This document shows positions 34,305-42,966 of a DNA stretch of 64,000 nt, in pieces. The number at the start of each line of letters is the position of its first letter. The stretch's first letter is position 1. The stretch comes from Syntrophus sp963665935. Its GTDB lineage: Bacteria; Desulfobacterota; Syntrophia; Syntrophales; Syntrophaceae. Location of the stretch: assembly GCA_963665935.1 (NCBI GenBank), contig OY762510.1, forward strand, positions 992,001 through 1,056,000, in the 5' to 3' direction. Below the pieces are notes generated by a model. The model saw only the letters and a program-made list of their open reading frames with translations. It was not told where the DNA came from and did not search any database. The position numbers and the translations under genes are program-made.

Positions 34305-35165
34305 ATGGATCCAGTATTGTTGAAGTTGGCGCTGGGAGGAATTGCTTTCCTCGTTTGTATCGGATTGTTGTTCGGCATTGGTCTGGCTTTGGCAGCGCAG
34401 AAGTTTGCTGTGGAAGCCAACCCGAAAGTGGAGGAAGTGCTGGAAGTCTTAGCCGGTGCACAGTGCGGCGGCTGTGGATATCCAGGTTGTGAAGGATACG
34501 CCGAGGCCGTTGTACATGATCCCGACGTGCCTACGAATCTTTGTTTTCCTGGCAAGGCCGCCGTTGCGGAAGCGGTTGCTGAAATTACGGGGAAAAAAGT
34601 AGGGGGTGCGGCAGACATAATTGCCTCGGTCCGGTGTTCCCGTATCGAGGGAGGGGTTGGACAGAAATATCAGTATTTGGGCTACGAGACTTGTGCCGGC
34701 GCCAGCCTGGCTTTTGGGGGCCCCCATGAATGCTCCTATGCCTGCATTGGTTTAGGGGATTGCGTGGCATCCTGTCCATTCGGCGCCATTACCCTGGAGA
34801 ATGCCTATCCGGTGATTGACGCGGCAAAGTGTGTCGGCTGCGGCTCCTGTATGCGGGCGTGCCCCAAGAAGGTGATCGAGTTGATCCCCTTGAAAGCTCG
34901 TGTGTGGGTACCGTGCAGCACCCATGATCCGGGTAAAACGGTGCGGGCTCTCTGCAAAGTGGGGTGCATTACCTGTAAGATGTGCGTAAAGGCCTGCCCT
35001 GCCGGTGCGGTCAGCGTTGAGAACGACCTGGTTCGCATCGACCATGAAAAATGCCTGGCCTATGGACCGGAATGTAATTTAGCCTGTGTTGAGAAGTGTC
35101 CTCGCAAGATATTCCAGACATTCCAGACGGAAGGGAAAAAGGCAGGAGTCCTTCAGGCAGCCTAG
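34305..35165 (+). CDS. rnfB: Rnf complex subunit B
   Basis: 286-aa ferredoxin-accepting subunit. One N-terminal membrane helix (IAFLVCIGLLFGIGLALA), the Rnf-type cluster motif CGGCGYPGCEGYAEA (about 54-68), then several 4Fe-4S motifs including CIGLGDCVASCPFG, CVGCGSCMRACPKK, CITCKMCVKACPAG and a last CLAYGPECNLACVEKCP. It ends the rnfCDGEAB operon directly before a strong terminator. Ribosome site GAGG about 6 nt upstream. Confidence 0.96.
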   Translation: MDPVLLKLALGGIAFLVCIGLLFGIGLALAAQKFAVEANPKVEEVLEVLAGAQCGGCGYPGCEGYAEAVVHDPDVPTNLCFPGKAAVAEAVAEITGKKVGGAADIIASVRCSRIEGGVGQKYQYLGYETCAGASLAFGGPHECSYACIGLGDCVASCPFGAITLENAYPVIDAAKCVGCGSCMRACPKKVIELIPLKARVWVPCSTHDPGKTVRALCKVGCITCKMCVKACPAGAVSVENDLVRIDHEKCLAYGPECNLACVEKCPRKIFQTFQTEGKKAGVLQAA

Positions 35166-35190
35166 GACAGGAAACCTTTGAACTGAAAAT

Positions 35191-35230
35191 AAAAGAGGGT
35201 ATAGCCCCAAAGGCCGTACCCTCTTTTGTA
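35191..35230 (+). terminator. Strong intrinsic terminator of the rnf operon
   Basis: AAAAGAGGGTA (35191-35201) pairs perfectly with TACCCTCTTTT (35217-35227), with a further GCC/GGC pairing inside the loop and a T-run at the end. It closes the rnf operon and may also serve the converging GNAT gene. Confidence 0.9.
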
Positions 35231-35301
35231 TCTTGCGCTTTGCCAATGACTCACGCTGCCAAATATGGCACGTGCTTATTGGAAGTATTTATCCAGCTGA
35301 T

Positions 35302-35769
35302 CTACTCTGGAACAGCATCGTCAAGATGTTTTTCCAGATTAATGAAATCAGAGCGATTGAACCCTGCCGATATAAAGAACGATACCATATCCACGGCATC
35401 CCACCGCAGAGCTGTATAAATATCCATCACTCCCTTTTGTTTGAAATATTTAAAGATGCTTTCCACAAGGGCCTTCCCTATTCCGCTTCCCATATAATTT
35501 GGATGTGACTCCAGCGCAATAATCCAGCCGCTTTTTTCCAGGCCGAAACTCGGCCCCTTGATCTCACCTATGATATATCCCGTCACCTGGCCGTCCTTAA
35601 TCGCTACATAGCCAACCACATCCTGCTTCCGAAGATGGAGTTCGATGCTCTGCATCCAGGAATCGGCAATGTTACCCTTCATGATAGCACGATGGATGGC
35701 CGTAATTTCCGGGGCATATCTAAAATCGATTTCTTTTATCTCTATTTCATCTGCCATTTTGTTACTCAA
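35302..35769 (-). CDS. GNAT-family N-acetyltransferase
   Basis: 155-aa GNAT fold protein. Acetyl-CoA-binding motif A is ESHPNYMGSGIGKALVES (about 88-105), with the R/Q-x-x-G-x-G/A element here NYMGSGIGKAL; the C-terminal part is GFNRSDFINLEKHL. RimI-like; it may acetylate proteins or small molecules. It overlaps the upstream DUF2080 gene by four bases, so the two are translationally coupled. Confidence 0.88.
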   Translation of the reverse strand: MSNKMADEIEIKEIDFRYAPEITAIHRAIMKGNIADSWMQSIELHLRKQDVVGYVAIKDGQVTGYIIGEIKGPSFGLEKSGWIIALESHPNYMGSGIGKALVESIFKYFKQKGVMDIYTALRWDAVDMVSFFISAGFNRSDFINLEKHLDDAVPE

Positions 35770-36062
35770 TCAATCCGTATAATTTTTAAATGTTTTCCGA
35801 TCCAATCCGGAGGCAAGTAAACCCGGCCACTGTTACCGCTCTGCTTGACCTCTTTGGAAATCATTTCTTCCCCATATACTTCAAATTTGACTTTTTGAAA
35901 TATATTGCTGTCCGATGGTCTATCAGCAGTGCTCTCCACAGGCTGATCCTCGATTTTTGTCGATGACGGCTCCATTATTTTCTCCTCTGACTTCTCAGAC
36001 AGTTTTTTGGATAACGGAGGTTTCAACAATGAGCTCTTTTTTTCTGATTCCTTTGTTCCCAT
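35766..36062 (-). CDS. DUF2080-like small DNA-binding-type protein
   Basis: 98 aa. The N-terminal two-thirds is a low-complexity, Lys/Ser/Glu-rich tail. The C-terminal third, KEVKQSGNSGRVYLPPDWIG (about 70-89), matches the AbrB/SpoVT-like swapped-hairpin motif of DUF2080 proteins, usually about 50-60 aa and sometimes transposon-associated. It is coupled to the GNAT gene. Regulatory or DNA-binding role is inferred; the long disordered tail is unusual. Confidence 0.65.
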   Translation of the reverse strand: MGTKESEKKSSLLKPPLSKKLSEKSEEKIMEPSSTKIEDQPVESTADRPSDSNIFQKVKFEVYGEEMISKEVKQSGNSGRVYLPPDWIGKHLKIIRID

Positions 36063-36260
36063 AATCCTTATTTCCTGACTTTTTTCCCTGCCATATTTTT
36101 ATAAATTTTCAATGGCTTTAGCTATGATGTAACTTTAATTTTGTCAAGAAATATCTTTCATGAGGTTAAAAAGCAGCCTTGTTTAATTCTCCTTCTCGTC
36201 ACCCGTCAGCCCTAGATCTCTTTATGAAATTACCTTAAAATACAACATTCCACTTGTGTA

Positions 36261-36297
36261 AAACCCTCTGAAACAATTCTTCTTTTTCAGAGGGTTT
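36261..36297 (-). terminator. Terminator of the SDR gene
   Basis: A perfect 13-bp stem (AAACCCTCTGAAA 36261-36273 with TTTCAGAGGGTTT 36285-36297). Read on the minus strand it is followed by a short T-run, about 60 nt beyond the SDR stop. It could work in both directions. Confidence 0.75.
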
Positions 36298-36356
36298 CAT
36301 AAAATCAATAATGATCGATTGTTAAACTAATTCATTCTGCTTTCCCATTTGACGGT

Positions 36357-37112
36357 TTAGGTCATCCCATAGCCGCCGTCGACTCTCAGCAGCTGACCTG
36401 TTACATACTTTGAATCATCACAGCCGAAGAAAACGAATGCGGGGGCCACTTCTGACGGATCAGCATACCGTGCGAGCAGAATGCGTCGCATGTAGATTTC
36501 CTTCAATTTTTCATCCGTGGTGATTTTTTCGGTCATATCGGTTGTCACAATGCCCAGTGAGATCACATTTGCTGTAACATTGAATTTTGCAAGCTCTCTT
36601 GCGGCGGACATGGTGAAAGAAAGAATACCGCCTTTCGCCGAAGCGTAATTAATCTGTCCAGTCGTTCCCACCAGTCCGGCAACAGAAGTAACATTGATGA
36701 TTTTCCCGTAATTCTGTTCCATGAAATATTTTGACGCCGCCTGGACACAAAGGAAGGGACCCTTCAAATGGATGTTGACCACGGCATCCCATTGTTCTTC
36801 CGTCATTTTATGGAGCATCGCCGGTTTTGTCGCACCTGCATTGTTTACGAGAACATCAATTCTCCCGAAATTATCGACAGCGGCCTGAACGGTTTTCACC
36901 GCCTCTTCCTTTATTTCGACACGCCCCTGAACGGCCACTGCCCGGCGTCCCATTTTCTCAATCATGGCGACTACTTCATTGGCTGCAGCATGATTACCGG
37001 CATAGTTTACGATAACATCAGCGCCTTCCTGCGCATAGGCAAGACAAATAGCTCGTCCTACCCCTCTTCCGCCGCCGGTTACTACCGCTACCTTACCATC
37101 TAGCTTTCCCAT
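36357..37112 (-). CDS. Short-chain dehydrogenase/reductase (FabG-like)
   Basis: 251-aa classical SDR. NAD(P)-binding TGGGRGVGRAICLA (about 12-25), NNAG (about 90-93), catalytic Ser and Tyr-Lys in NVTSVAGLVGTTGQINYASAKGG (split near 140-162). It resembles 3-oxoacyl-ACP/acetoacetyl-CoA reductases, although the usual PG after NVISL is replaced by IV (SLGIVTTDM) and the C-terminal GQLLRVDGGYGMT is normal. Ribosome site AGGGGGA. Stand-alone, so the substrate is unsettled. Confidence 0.88.
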   Translation of the reverse strand: MGKLDGKVAVVTGGGRGVGRAICLAYAQEGADVIVNYAGNHAAANEVVAMIEKMGRRAVAVQGRVEIKEEAVKTVQAAVDNFGRIDVLVNNAGATKPAMLHKMTEEQWDAVVNIHLKGPFLCVQAASKYFMEQNYGKIINVTSVAGLVGTTGQINYASAKGGILSFTMSAARELAKFNVTANVISLGIVTTDMTEKITTDEKLKEIYMRRILLARYADPSEVAPAFVFFGCDDSKYVTGQLLRVDGGYGMT

Positions 37113-37489
37113 TTCTAAATCCCCCTGTCATTATTATTGTTGATGTTAGTCAATCGAAGTACTTTCATGGTCTTGGCTATCTGATGAATGTTACGATTGG
37201 TCCACAATTCCCAAGTTTCAAGACTCTCATCCTGATTTGGCCATTGAATTAGAATTATTTAAGAATGGGCTCGGCCTTAAAAGGCACATGGCAACATGAT
37301 CACGTCTCTGGAGCAGAATCGTGAAATATTACAGTGTGGTGCAATAACAACTTGGTCCTCTTTTGTCAAGTCAATTCTACGAACTTTAAAGTTTCTCTAT
37401 CCCTTGTCCGCGCTTTCCAGCCTGGCTCAAGAAACACAATCCTCGATCGTTGGACGGATTTCTTTCTCGACAGGTTTTCGAAACAACAA
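37113..37489. other. Intergenic region, no gene recognised
   Basis: About 380 bases between the SDR gene and the tRNA terminator, holding the presumed promoter of the SDR gene. No convincing ORF or repeat was seen. Confidence 0.5.
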
Positions 37490-37520
37490 TGGGGATTTAG
37501 AGTCTCCCTCTAAATCCCCA
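37490..37520 (-). terminator. Terminator downstream of tRNA-Leu
   Basis: A perfect 13-bp stem (TGGGGATTTAGAG / CTCTAAATCCCCA) with a 5-nt loop, about 30 nt past the tRNA 3' end on the minus strand, followed by a T-rich stretch (ATTGTTGTTT). Confidence 0.8.
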
Positions 37521-37550
37521 TTATCCGTGAAAAATAATATCTAAGATATT

Positions 37551-37637
37551 TGGTGCCGAAGGCCGGACTTGAACCGGCACGGTCATGAACCACTACCCCC
37601 TCAAGATAGCGTGTCTACCAGATTCCACCACTTCGGC
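37551..37637 (-). tRNA. tRNA-Leu (anticodon GAG)
   Basis: 87-nt class II tRNA. Acceptor stem GCCGAAG/CTTCGGC, discriminator A and an encoded CCA end. The D-arm contains GGTAGACACG; the anticodon stem CTATC/GGTAG encloses loop TTGAGGG with anticodon GAG; a long variable arm follows, then the T-arm GCCGG-TTCAAGT-CCGGC. It lies downstream of secG on the same strand, the arrangement also found in E. coli (secG-leuU), and is probably processed from the secG transcript. Confidence 0.95.
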
Positions 37638-37794
37638 AATTTTCCCAAAACATGACTCGCCAGGAAAATCGTCCGTGCTTTCTATAATGCCATTATCGAA
37701 AGCACGTTTCAAGCGACGAACAAGCTACCCTACCCTTGCTGATTTTGTCAACATGAAAAGCTTCTCCTGACAATTTTTCCTGATACGGCGGCCC

Positions 37795-38172
37795 TCACTT
37801 CGCTGGCTGGGTCTGTGGGGCGGTAACCGGCGGAGCCGCGCTTTTAGCCGGCAACTGTGCCGGTACCGGGGCCGGGGCTGGTGCCGGGGTCGTCACCGGT
37901 CTTTCCGCAACGGGACGGGAAGCCCCCTCCATCAGAGAAGAACTCTTACGGATCGACGTATAGGACAGAAAAAGGGATGTCAGCATGAAAATGATGGCAA
38001 CCGCAGTCGTCATCTTTCCCAGAAATGTTCCCGCTCCGCTGCTTCCGAAGACGGTCTGACTTGCGCCTCCGAATGCCGCCCCCATATTGGCGCCCTTGCC
38101 GGCTTGAAGAAGAACCACGATCACCAGGACGAAACAGGAAAGGATATGTAATACATTGATCAGAATATGCAC
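37795..38172 (-). CDS. secG: Preprotein translocase subunit SecG
   Basis: 125-aa inner-membrane subunit of the SecYEG channel. Two membrane helices (LINVLHILSCFVLVIVVLLQ and the segment around TTAVAIIFMLTSLFLSY) flank the conserved loop GKGANMGAAFGGASQTVFGSSGAG (split near 26-49). The C-terminal tail is Pro/Ala-rich low complexity, a variable feature of SecG. It begins with GTG behind AGAGG. tRNA-Leu(GAG) follows 157 nt downstream. Confidence 0.95.
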   Translation of the reverse strand: MHILINVLHILSCFVLVIVVLLQAGKGANMGAAFGGASQTVFGSSGAGTFLGKMTTAVAIIFMLTSLFLSYTSIRKSSSLMEGASRPVAERPVTTPAPAPAPVPAQLPAKSAAPPVTAPQTQPAK

Positions 38173-38487
38173 AATTTCAGCCTCTTTAATTTCTTTTTAG
38201 CTTCTCGCTGGATAAGGATGACCTTGAAGAAATAGTTCGCGAGCAGCAACGCTGTGCCGTATATCATCGATGTTGAAAGAATTCAATCCTTTTTCCCTGA
38301 CGCAACGATTAAAATCAACATTACGCGAAAAGAGTAACTTCAACAATTTCCGCCGATCCCTTCATTTTCTGCTGTTAGAAGAGTTGTCTTTTGCATTATA
38401 AGTAAAGAAAAAGTGAAATGTTGCTCAAGAAGTACACTACTTCCAGGAAGAACAAAGGAAGAGGAATATCCGGGCAGAGGAGGCAGG
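38173..38487. other. Divergent promoter region between secG and polX
   Basis: About 315 AT-rich bases separate the two divergent genes and must contain both promoters. I see no further gene or structured RNA. Confidence 0.5.
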
Positions 38488-40221
38488 ATGAAGAATACCG
38501 ACATCGCCGGGATCTTTGAGCAAATGGCGAATTTCCTGGAAATCAAGGGCGAAAACCCATTTAAAATCCGGGCTTATCGCCGAGCCGCCCAGGTTGTTGA
38601 ACATCTGCCCCGGGAAATTGCCGTCATGCTGGCGTCAGGGGAGGATTTGAAAGCCCTTCCCGGGATCGGCCAGGCGATCGCCGCCAAGATGGAGGAACTG
38701 GTCCGCACCGGACATCTGGCTGCCTGGGAAACCCTGAAGAATTCTCTTCCTGAAGGTCTCTCCGATCTTCTCGAGATTCCGGGCATTGGCCCGAAGACCG
38801 CCTATCGCCTGGCGACGGAACTGGGAATTTCCTCTGTCGATGAGTTGGAATCGGCCATTCAACAGGGGAAGGTGGCCTCTCTCTTTCGACTCGGGGATCG
38901 GACCGCGGAAAATCTGTTGCACCAGATTCAATCCTTACGACGCAAGGATCAACGCATTCCCCTGGGACAAGCGCTTCCCGTGGTTGAGGAAGTTCTATCC
39001 CGGCTCCGGCTCCTGACGGGCGCAAAGAATCTCCTTGCGGCAGGGAGTCTCCGTCGCTTCCGGGAAACCGTCGGCGACATCGACCTCATGGGAACGGCAG
39101 AGAATCCCGAGGACGTCATCCGTTCCTTTGTATCCCTCCCCCTGGTTCGAGAAGTCCTGGCCCAGGGACCGACAAAGGCCAGCGTGATCCTGGCCGACGG
39201 GCTCCAAGCCGATCTGCGGATAGTGGAACATGAAGCCTTCGGATCGCTCCTTCAATATTTTACGGGAAGCCAGCAGCACAACATCGCCTTGAGGACCCGG
39301 ATGCAGAAAAAAGGGCTGAAACTCAGTGAATACGGAATCACCGATGTCGCCACGGACAAAGTGGAAAAGTTTGCCACGGAAGAGGCCTTTTATGGACGCC
39401 TGGGAATGCAGTATATACCGCCGGAAATTCGCGAGGATCACGGGGAGATCGAACTGGCGGCAAGAAATGCCCTTCCGGAACTGGTCCAGCGTTCCAACAT
39501 CCAGGGAGATCTCCATGTGCATACGGACTGGAGTGATGGCGCGGCATCCCTCGAGGTCATGGCCCAGGCGGCGAAAGCGGCGGGCTACTCCTACCTGGCG
39601 ATTACGGATCATTCCGGCGGCCTGGGCGTTGCCGGAGGATTGAATGAGGAACGGCTGCTGAAACAGCAACAGGCCATCCGCCGGCTCAACAAAGAGCTGG
39701 AAGGAATTCGGCTGCTCTCGGGAATTGAAGTCAATATCCTGGCCGACGGGCGACTGGACCTGTCGGATGAAATCCTTTCCGGGCTGGATGTTGTTGTGGC
39801 CTCGGTGCATTCCGCCCTGAACCAGAACGAGGCAAAGATGACCAGGAGAATTCTGAAGGCCCTGGAGAACCCTCATGTGGATATCCTGGCTCACCCGACC
39901 GGCCGTCTCATCGGGAGGCGGGAACCCGTCGCCGTGGACCTGGAAGCCGTTTTTCAAGGGGCGGCAGCGCACCGCAAGATTCTGGAGATCAATTGCATGC
40001 CGGACCGCCTGGATCTTCAGGACATTTCCATATACCGGGCCAGGGAGTTGGGCATCCTGCTGGCGATCAGCACGGATGCCCACCGTCCGGAACATTTCGG
40101 TCTGATCCGTTTCGGCATCGGCATGGCCCGGCGTGGCTGGTGCCAGCCTTCCTCCATCCTGAATACGCGACCGGTTGAAGAGGTCCTTGCCTTCCTAAAG
40201 CGGGGCGATGTCTTCCGATAG
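38488..40221 (+). CDS. polX: DNA polymerase X family with C-terminal PHP domain
   Basis: 577-aa repair polymerase. ATG 38488 follows GAGGAGG. The N-terminal 8-kDa and helix-hairpin-helix parts include LPGIGQAIAAKMEEL (about 57-71) and IPGIGPKTAYRLATELG (about 94-110). The polymerase core has AAGSLRRFRETVGDIDLM (about 182-199) with its metal-binding Asp pair. The C-terminal PHP exonuclease domain shows DLHVHTDWSDG (about 341-351), ITDHSGG and ISTDAHRPEHF. Typical bacterial PolX for base-excision and gap repair. It converges with the endonuclease III gene 12 nt away. Confidence 0.95.
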   Translation: MKNTDIAGIFEQMANFLEIKGENPFKIRAYRRAAQVVEHLPREIAVMLASGEDLKALPGIGQAIAAKMEELVRTGHLAAWETLKNSLPEGLSDLLEIPGIGPKTAYRLATELGISSVDELESAIQQGKVASLFRLGDRTAENLLHQIQSLRRKDQRIPLGQALPVVEEVLSRLRLLTGAKNLLAAGSLRRFRETVGDIDLMGTAENPEDVIRSFVSLPLVREVLAQGPTKASVILADGLQADLRIVEHEAFGSLLQYFTGSQQHNIALRTRMQKKGLKLSEYGITDVATDKVEKFATEEAFYGRLGMQYIPPEIREDHGEIELAARNALPELVQRSNIQGDLHVHTDWSDGAASLEVMAQAAKAAGYSYLAITDHSGGLGVAGGLNEERLLKQQQAIRRLNKELEGIRLLSGIEVNILADGRLDLSDEILSGLDVVVASVHSALNQNEAKMTRRILKALENPHVDILAHPTGRLIGRREPVAVDLEAVFQGAAAHRKILEINCMPDRLDLQDISIYRARELGILLAISTDAHRPEHFGLIRFGIGMARRGWCQPSSILNTRPVEEVLAFLKRGDVFR

Positions 40222-40233
40222 GCCAGAAAGGGC

Positions 40234-40890
40234 TCAGCGGTGGCGGGTAACGGCAATGCGGGGACAGAGATCTCCGAGGGGGCAGGCGCTGCAGAGGGGT
40301 GAAAGAGGACGGCAGACGCGCTGACCGAAGGAAACCAGGAGGGTGTTGTAGCGGGACCAGTAGCGTCGCGGCAGGACGTCTTGCAGAGCCGATTCCGTCT
40401 GCTCCGGGGTTTTGGTGCTCACCAGACCGAGACGGTTGGAGATCCGGTAGACATGGGTATCCACACAGATGGCTTCTTGCCCGTAGCCCAGGGAAAGTAC
40501 AAGATTGGCCGTTTTACGCCCCACACCATTGAGGGAAAGCAGATCTTCCAGAGTATCGGGAACCCGGGAGGAAAACCGGTCGAGAAGGTCCCGGCAGATT
40601 CCTGAAATCTGCCGGGACTTGTTCCGGTAAAAGCCGACGGGATAAATGGCCCGGCGAATTTCTTCTTCGCTCAGCTTCAGCATCCCCTCCGGCGTTGAGG
40701 CCAGACGAAAGAGCCTCTCCGTAGCTGCGGCCGTGACCTCGTCTTTCGTACGGAGACTGAGCACTGTGGAAATGAGGATCTCAAACGGATTGTGCTGCGT
40801 TTCCGCCAGTTGTGTGACGATGGAAATATAAGCACCTTCCAGACTGACCTCCAGTCGATCAATCAGAAGGGCGATCTTTTCATGGTCCAT
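40234..40890 (-). CDS. nth: Endonuclease III
   Basis: 218-aa DNA glycosylase/AP lyase for oxidised pyrimidines. The helix-hairpin-helix LLSLNGVGRKTANLVLS (about 116-132) contains the catalytic Lys, and the Asp lies in AICVDTHVYRISNRLG (about 139-154). A C-terminal 4Fe-4S loop follows the C-x6-C-x2-C-x5-C pattern (CRPLSPLCSACPLGDLC). Full length. It faces polX, another repair gene. Confidence 0.95.
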   Translation of the reverse strand: MDHEKIALLIDRLEVSLEGAYISIVTQLAETQHNPFEILISTVLSLRTKDEVTAAATERLFRLASTPEGMLKLSEEEIRRAIYPVGFYRNKSRQISGICRDLLDRFSSRVPDTLEDLLSLNGVGRKTANLVLSLGYGQEAICVDTHVYRISNRLGLVSTKTPEQTESALQDVLPRRYWSRYNTLLVSFGQRVCRPLSPLCSACPLGDLCPRIAVTRHR

Positions 40891-40914
40891 AAACAGGCTT
40901 CGGCATGCTTCGAA

Positions 40915-41745
40915 CTAGCTGTACCCTTCCTCGTAGGCCAGCATGTCCAGATGTAGGGTGGCAATGTCTTCAACGTCGAGATTGGCCTCCTGTTCCGTCT
41001 CTCTCAGATCGACCATCTTGATGTAACGTTTGCAGACATTACACACATCCACGCGGTAGCGCTCATCCCCTTCGATGGTGAAATAGGCAAGGGCGTGCTG
41101 TTCTTCATTGCCGCAGAAGGGACATTTCACCCGCCGGTAGTGCCACTCAAAACCGCACTGGTTGCAGAAGAGATACCGACGTCCATCACCGGCCTTGATC
41201 TTCCCGATTTTCGGTTCTTTTCCGCAGATCGGGCAGTAGCCTTCAGACCATCCGAGTTGGGAAATCCTCTCGCCGTAATGATGGGCGATCTTTTCCAATT
41301 CCGGTCTCAGACTTTCTTCCAGAAACAGCTCCACAAGATCATAAAAATCATCATCCTTTTCCTCGGGAAATTCTCCTTCGGCAAGGGGGTCGAAGGTGTA
41401 ACGGATCATCTTCTCAAAATCCAGCTCTCCGTCCTCGAGCTGTTTCAGCATTTCCTGTGTTCTTTCCGGGGACCGCTTTCCTGCGATTTCCAGCAGCTTG
41501 AGGAAATAATTCCGCGGCAGAGAGATATCGAATTTTCCGGAGATAAAGTCAATAAGAGGTAAACCACCTGCCACTTTCTGGGGGATCAGGTGTTCATCCA
41601 CCGGAAAGATCATTCCGCCGGAAGTCTTGAGATACTCTTCCCTGAGGATGAGCAACTCCGCCAGAATATCCAGCAGTTCGCTGTAGTACGGACTGTCGGA
41701 TTTGTACTGCTCAATCGTCTTTAAGGCATTCAGCATGTTCGCCAT
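40915..41745 (-). CDS. fdhE: Formate dehydrogenase accessory protein FdhE
   Basis: Cytoplasmic zinc-finger protein needed for maturation of membrane-bound formate dehydrogenases. ATG 41745 is preferred because AGGAGG lies 11 nt upstream; the frame continues to 41841. The C-terminal half holds rubredoxin-like CxxC knuckles: CPICG, CNQCG, CPFCG and CNVCK, the FdhE hallmark. It is divergent from mobB, which makes the Mo/W cofactor of the same enzymes, but no fdh structural gene is in this window. Confidence 0.9.
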   Translation of the reverse strand: MANMLNALKTIEQYKSDSPYYSELLDILAELLILREEYLKTSGGMIFPVDEHLIPQKVAGGLPLIDFISGKFDISLPRNYFLKLLEIAGKRSPERTQEMLKQLEDGELDFEKMIRYTFDPLAEGEFPEEKDDDFYDLVELFLEESLRPELEKIAHHYGERISQLGWSEGYCPICGKEPKIGKIKAGDGRRYLFCNQCGFEWHYRRVKCPFCGNEEQHALAYFTIEGDERYRVDVCNVCKRYIKMVDLRETEQEANLDVEDIATLHLDMLAYEEGYS

Positions 41746-42010
41746 GCAGTTTGAGGCCTCCTGTCCTTGGACTTGCATCTTGAAAGGCAATTTCAAAACG
41801 CTTGGTACGTATATAATCCTTCTTTTTAAAAGTGCAAGCAATTATTAATCCCCTTTTTCACGGAGATACCGCTTGAAATGCAATCCGGCTTCGTCTATAA
41901 AATTCAGACATTTCTCGTTTCACAAAACCGTGATGTCCGGGGGCCGCGCTCTGCCCCGGTCATCCTTGAAACAATACCGCTGGAAGATGGCATAAGGAGC
42001 AACATTAGAG

Positions 42011-42514
42011 ATGAAATCCCTCATTCCTGTCATTTCCATCGTCGGCAAATCCAATACGGGAAAAACGACGTTGATTGAAAAGCTGATTCCGGAACTGGTC
42101 ACAAGGGGATACCGGGTGGCAACCATCAAACATCATCTTCATGATTTCGATATCGATGTCGAAGGCAAGGACAGCTGGCGGCACCGGCAGGCAGGCGCCC
42201 GGGCAACAATCGTTGCAACCCCGCGAAAGGTGGCTTTGGTTGAAGATGTGGAGGAAGATTTCAGCATTGAGGTCCTCCGGGAACGCTACGTCCACGATGT
42301 GGATCTGATTCTGACGGAAGGGTTCAAAGGCAACCCCCATCCAAAGATTGAGATTTACCGGGCCATCCTCAAGCGGGAGCTGCTCTGCGGTCCGGAGGAT
42401 AATCTGTTTGCCCTGGCCAGTGACACACCGCTGAAAATCGGCGTACCCTGCCTGGACATCAACGATACCCAGGGACTGGTGGATCTTATTGAAGCGACGG
42501 TTCTGAAAAAATAA
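42011..42514 (+). CDS. mobB: Molybdopterin-guanine dinucleotide biosynthesis adaptor MobB
   Basis: 167-aa P-loop GTPase: SIVGKSNTGKTTLIEKLI (about 9-26, Walker A GKSNTGKTT), VATIKHHLHDFDIDVEGKDSW (split near 36-56), and LILTEGFKGNPHPKIEIYR (about 99-117). It helps MobA form the bis-MGD cofactor. Its position opposite fdhE suggests a formate dehydrogenase maturation pair. Confidence 0.95.
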   Translation: MKSLIPVISIVGKSNTGKTTLIEKLIPELVTRGYRVATIKHHLHDFDIDVEGKDSWRHRQAGARATIVATPRKVALVEDVEEDFSIEVLRERYVHDVDLILTEGFKGNPHPKIEIYRAILKRELLCGPEDNLFALASDTPLKIGVPCLDINDTQGLVDLIEATVLKK

Positions 42515-42563
42515 ACCGGATTTGACGTAACAGCCTTGATTCCGATAATGCCGCATGTGACCC

Positions 42564-42896
42564 ATGGATATTTCGACGATTGACTTCGGGCGCATCCTGA
42601 AATGGGTGCTGATCGTCCTGATTACAGGATTTATTGCCCAGTTCGGAAAGTCCTTTGCCAAATACATCCTGGAAAAAATCCGGAGAAAAAAAACCCTTGA
42701 GGGACAGGAACCGGATTCCCTTGACGACGGACGAGCGCCGCTGCGGCCGACCCTTTCACCGGATCGGGATATGGCGAAGGGGAAAAAACCGGAAACCGTG
42801 TCGGACACGGCCCCTCTGGAAGAAAAAGACCAGGCCAAACTCCGGAAAAAAGCGCTCAAGGCGCAAGTCAAGGAGCAAAAGAAGGAAAAGATTTAA
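42564..42896 (+). CDS. Hypothetical single-span membrane protein
   Basis: 110 aa, not recognised. It has one N-terminal membrane helix (ILKWVLIVLITGFIAQFG, about 10-27), then a charged cytoplasmic tail that ends in a Lys-rich helix (KLRKKALKAQVKEQKKEK). It follows mobB by 49 nt in the same direction and converges with rnhA. Weak ribosome site. Confidence 0.6.
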   Translation: MDISTIDFGRILKWVLIVLITGFIAQFGKSFAKYILEKIRRKKTLEGQEPDSLDDGRAPLRPTLSPDRDMAKGKKPETVSDTAPLEEKDQAKLRKKALKAQVKEQKKEKI

Positions 42897-42966
42897 AATA
42901 TCCCCTGCGGGATGAAGTCCGGAAAAAAGGCCATTCTTGCGATCCGATGTCTTCTCAGGACCGCCT

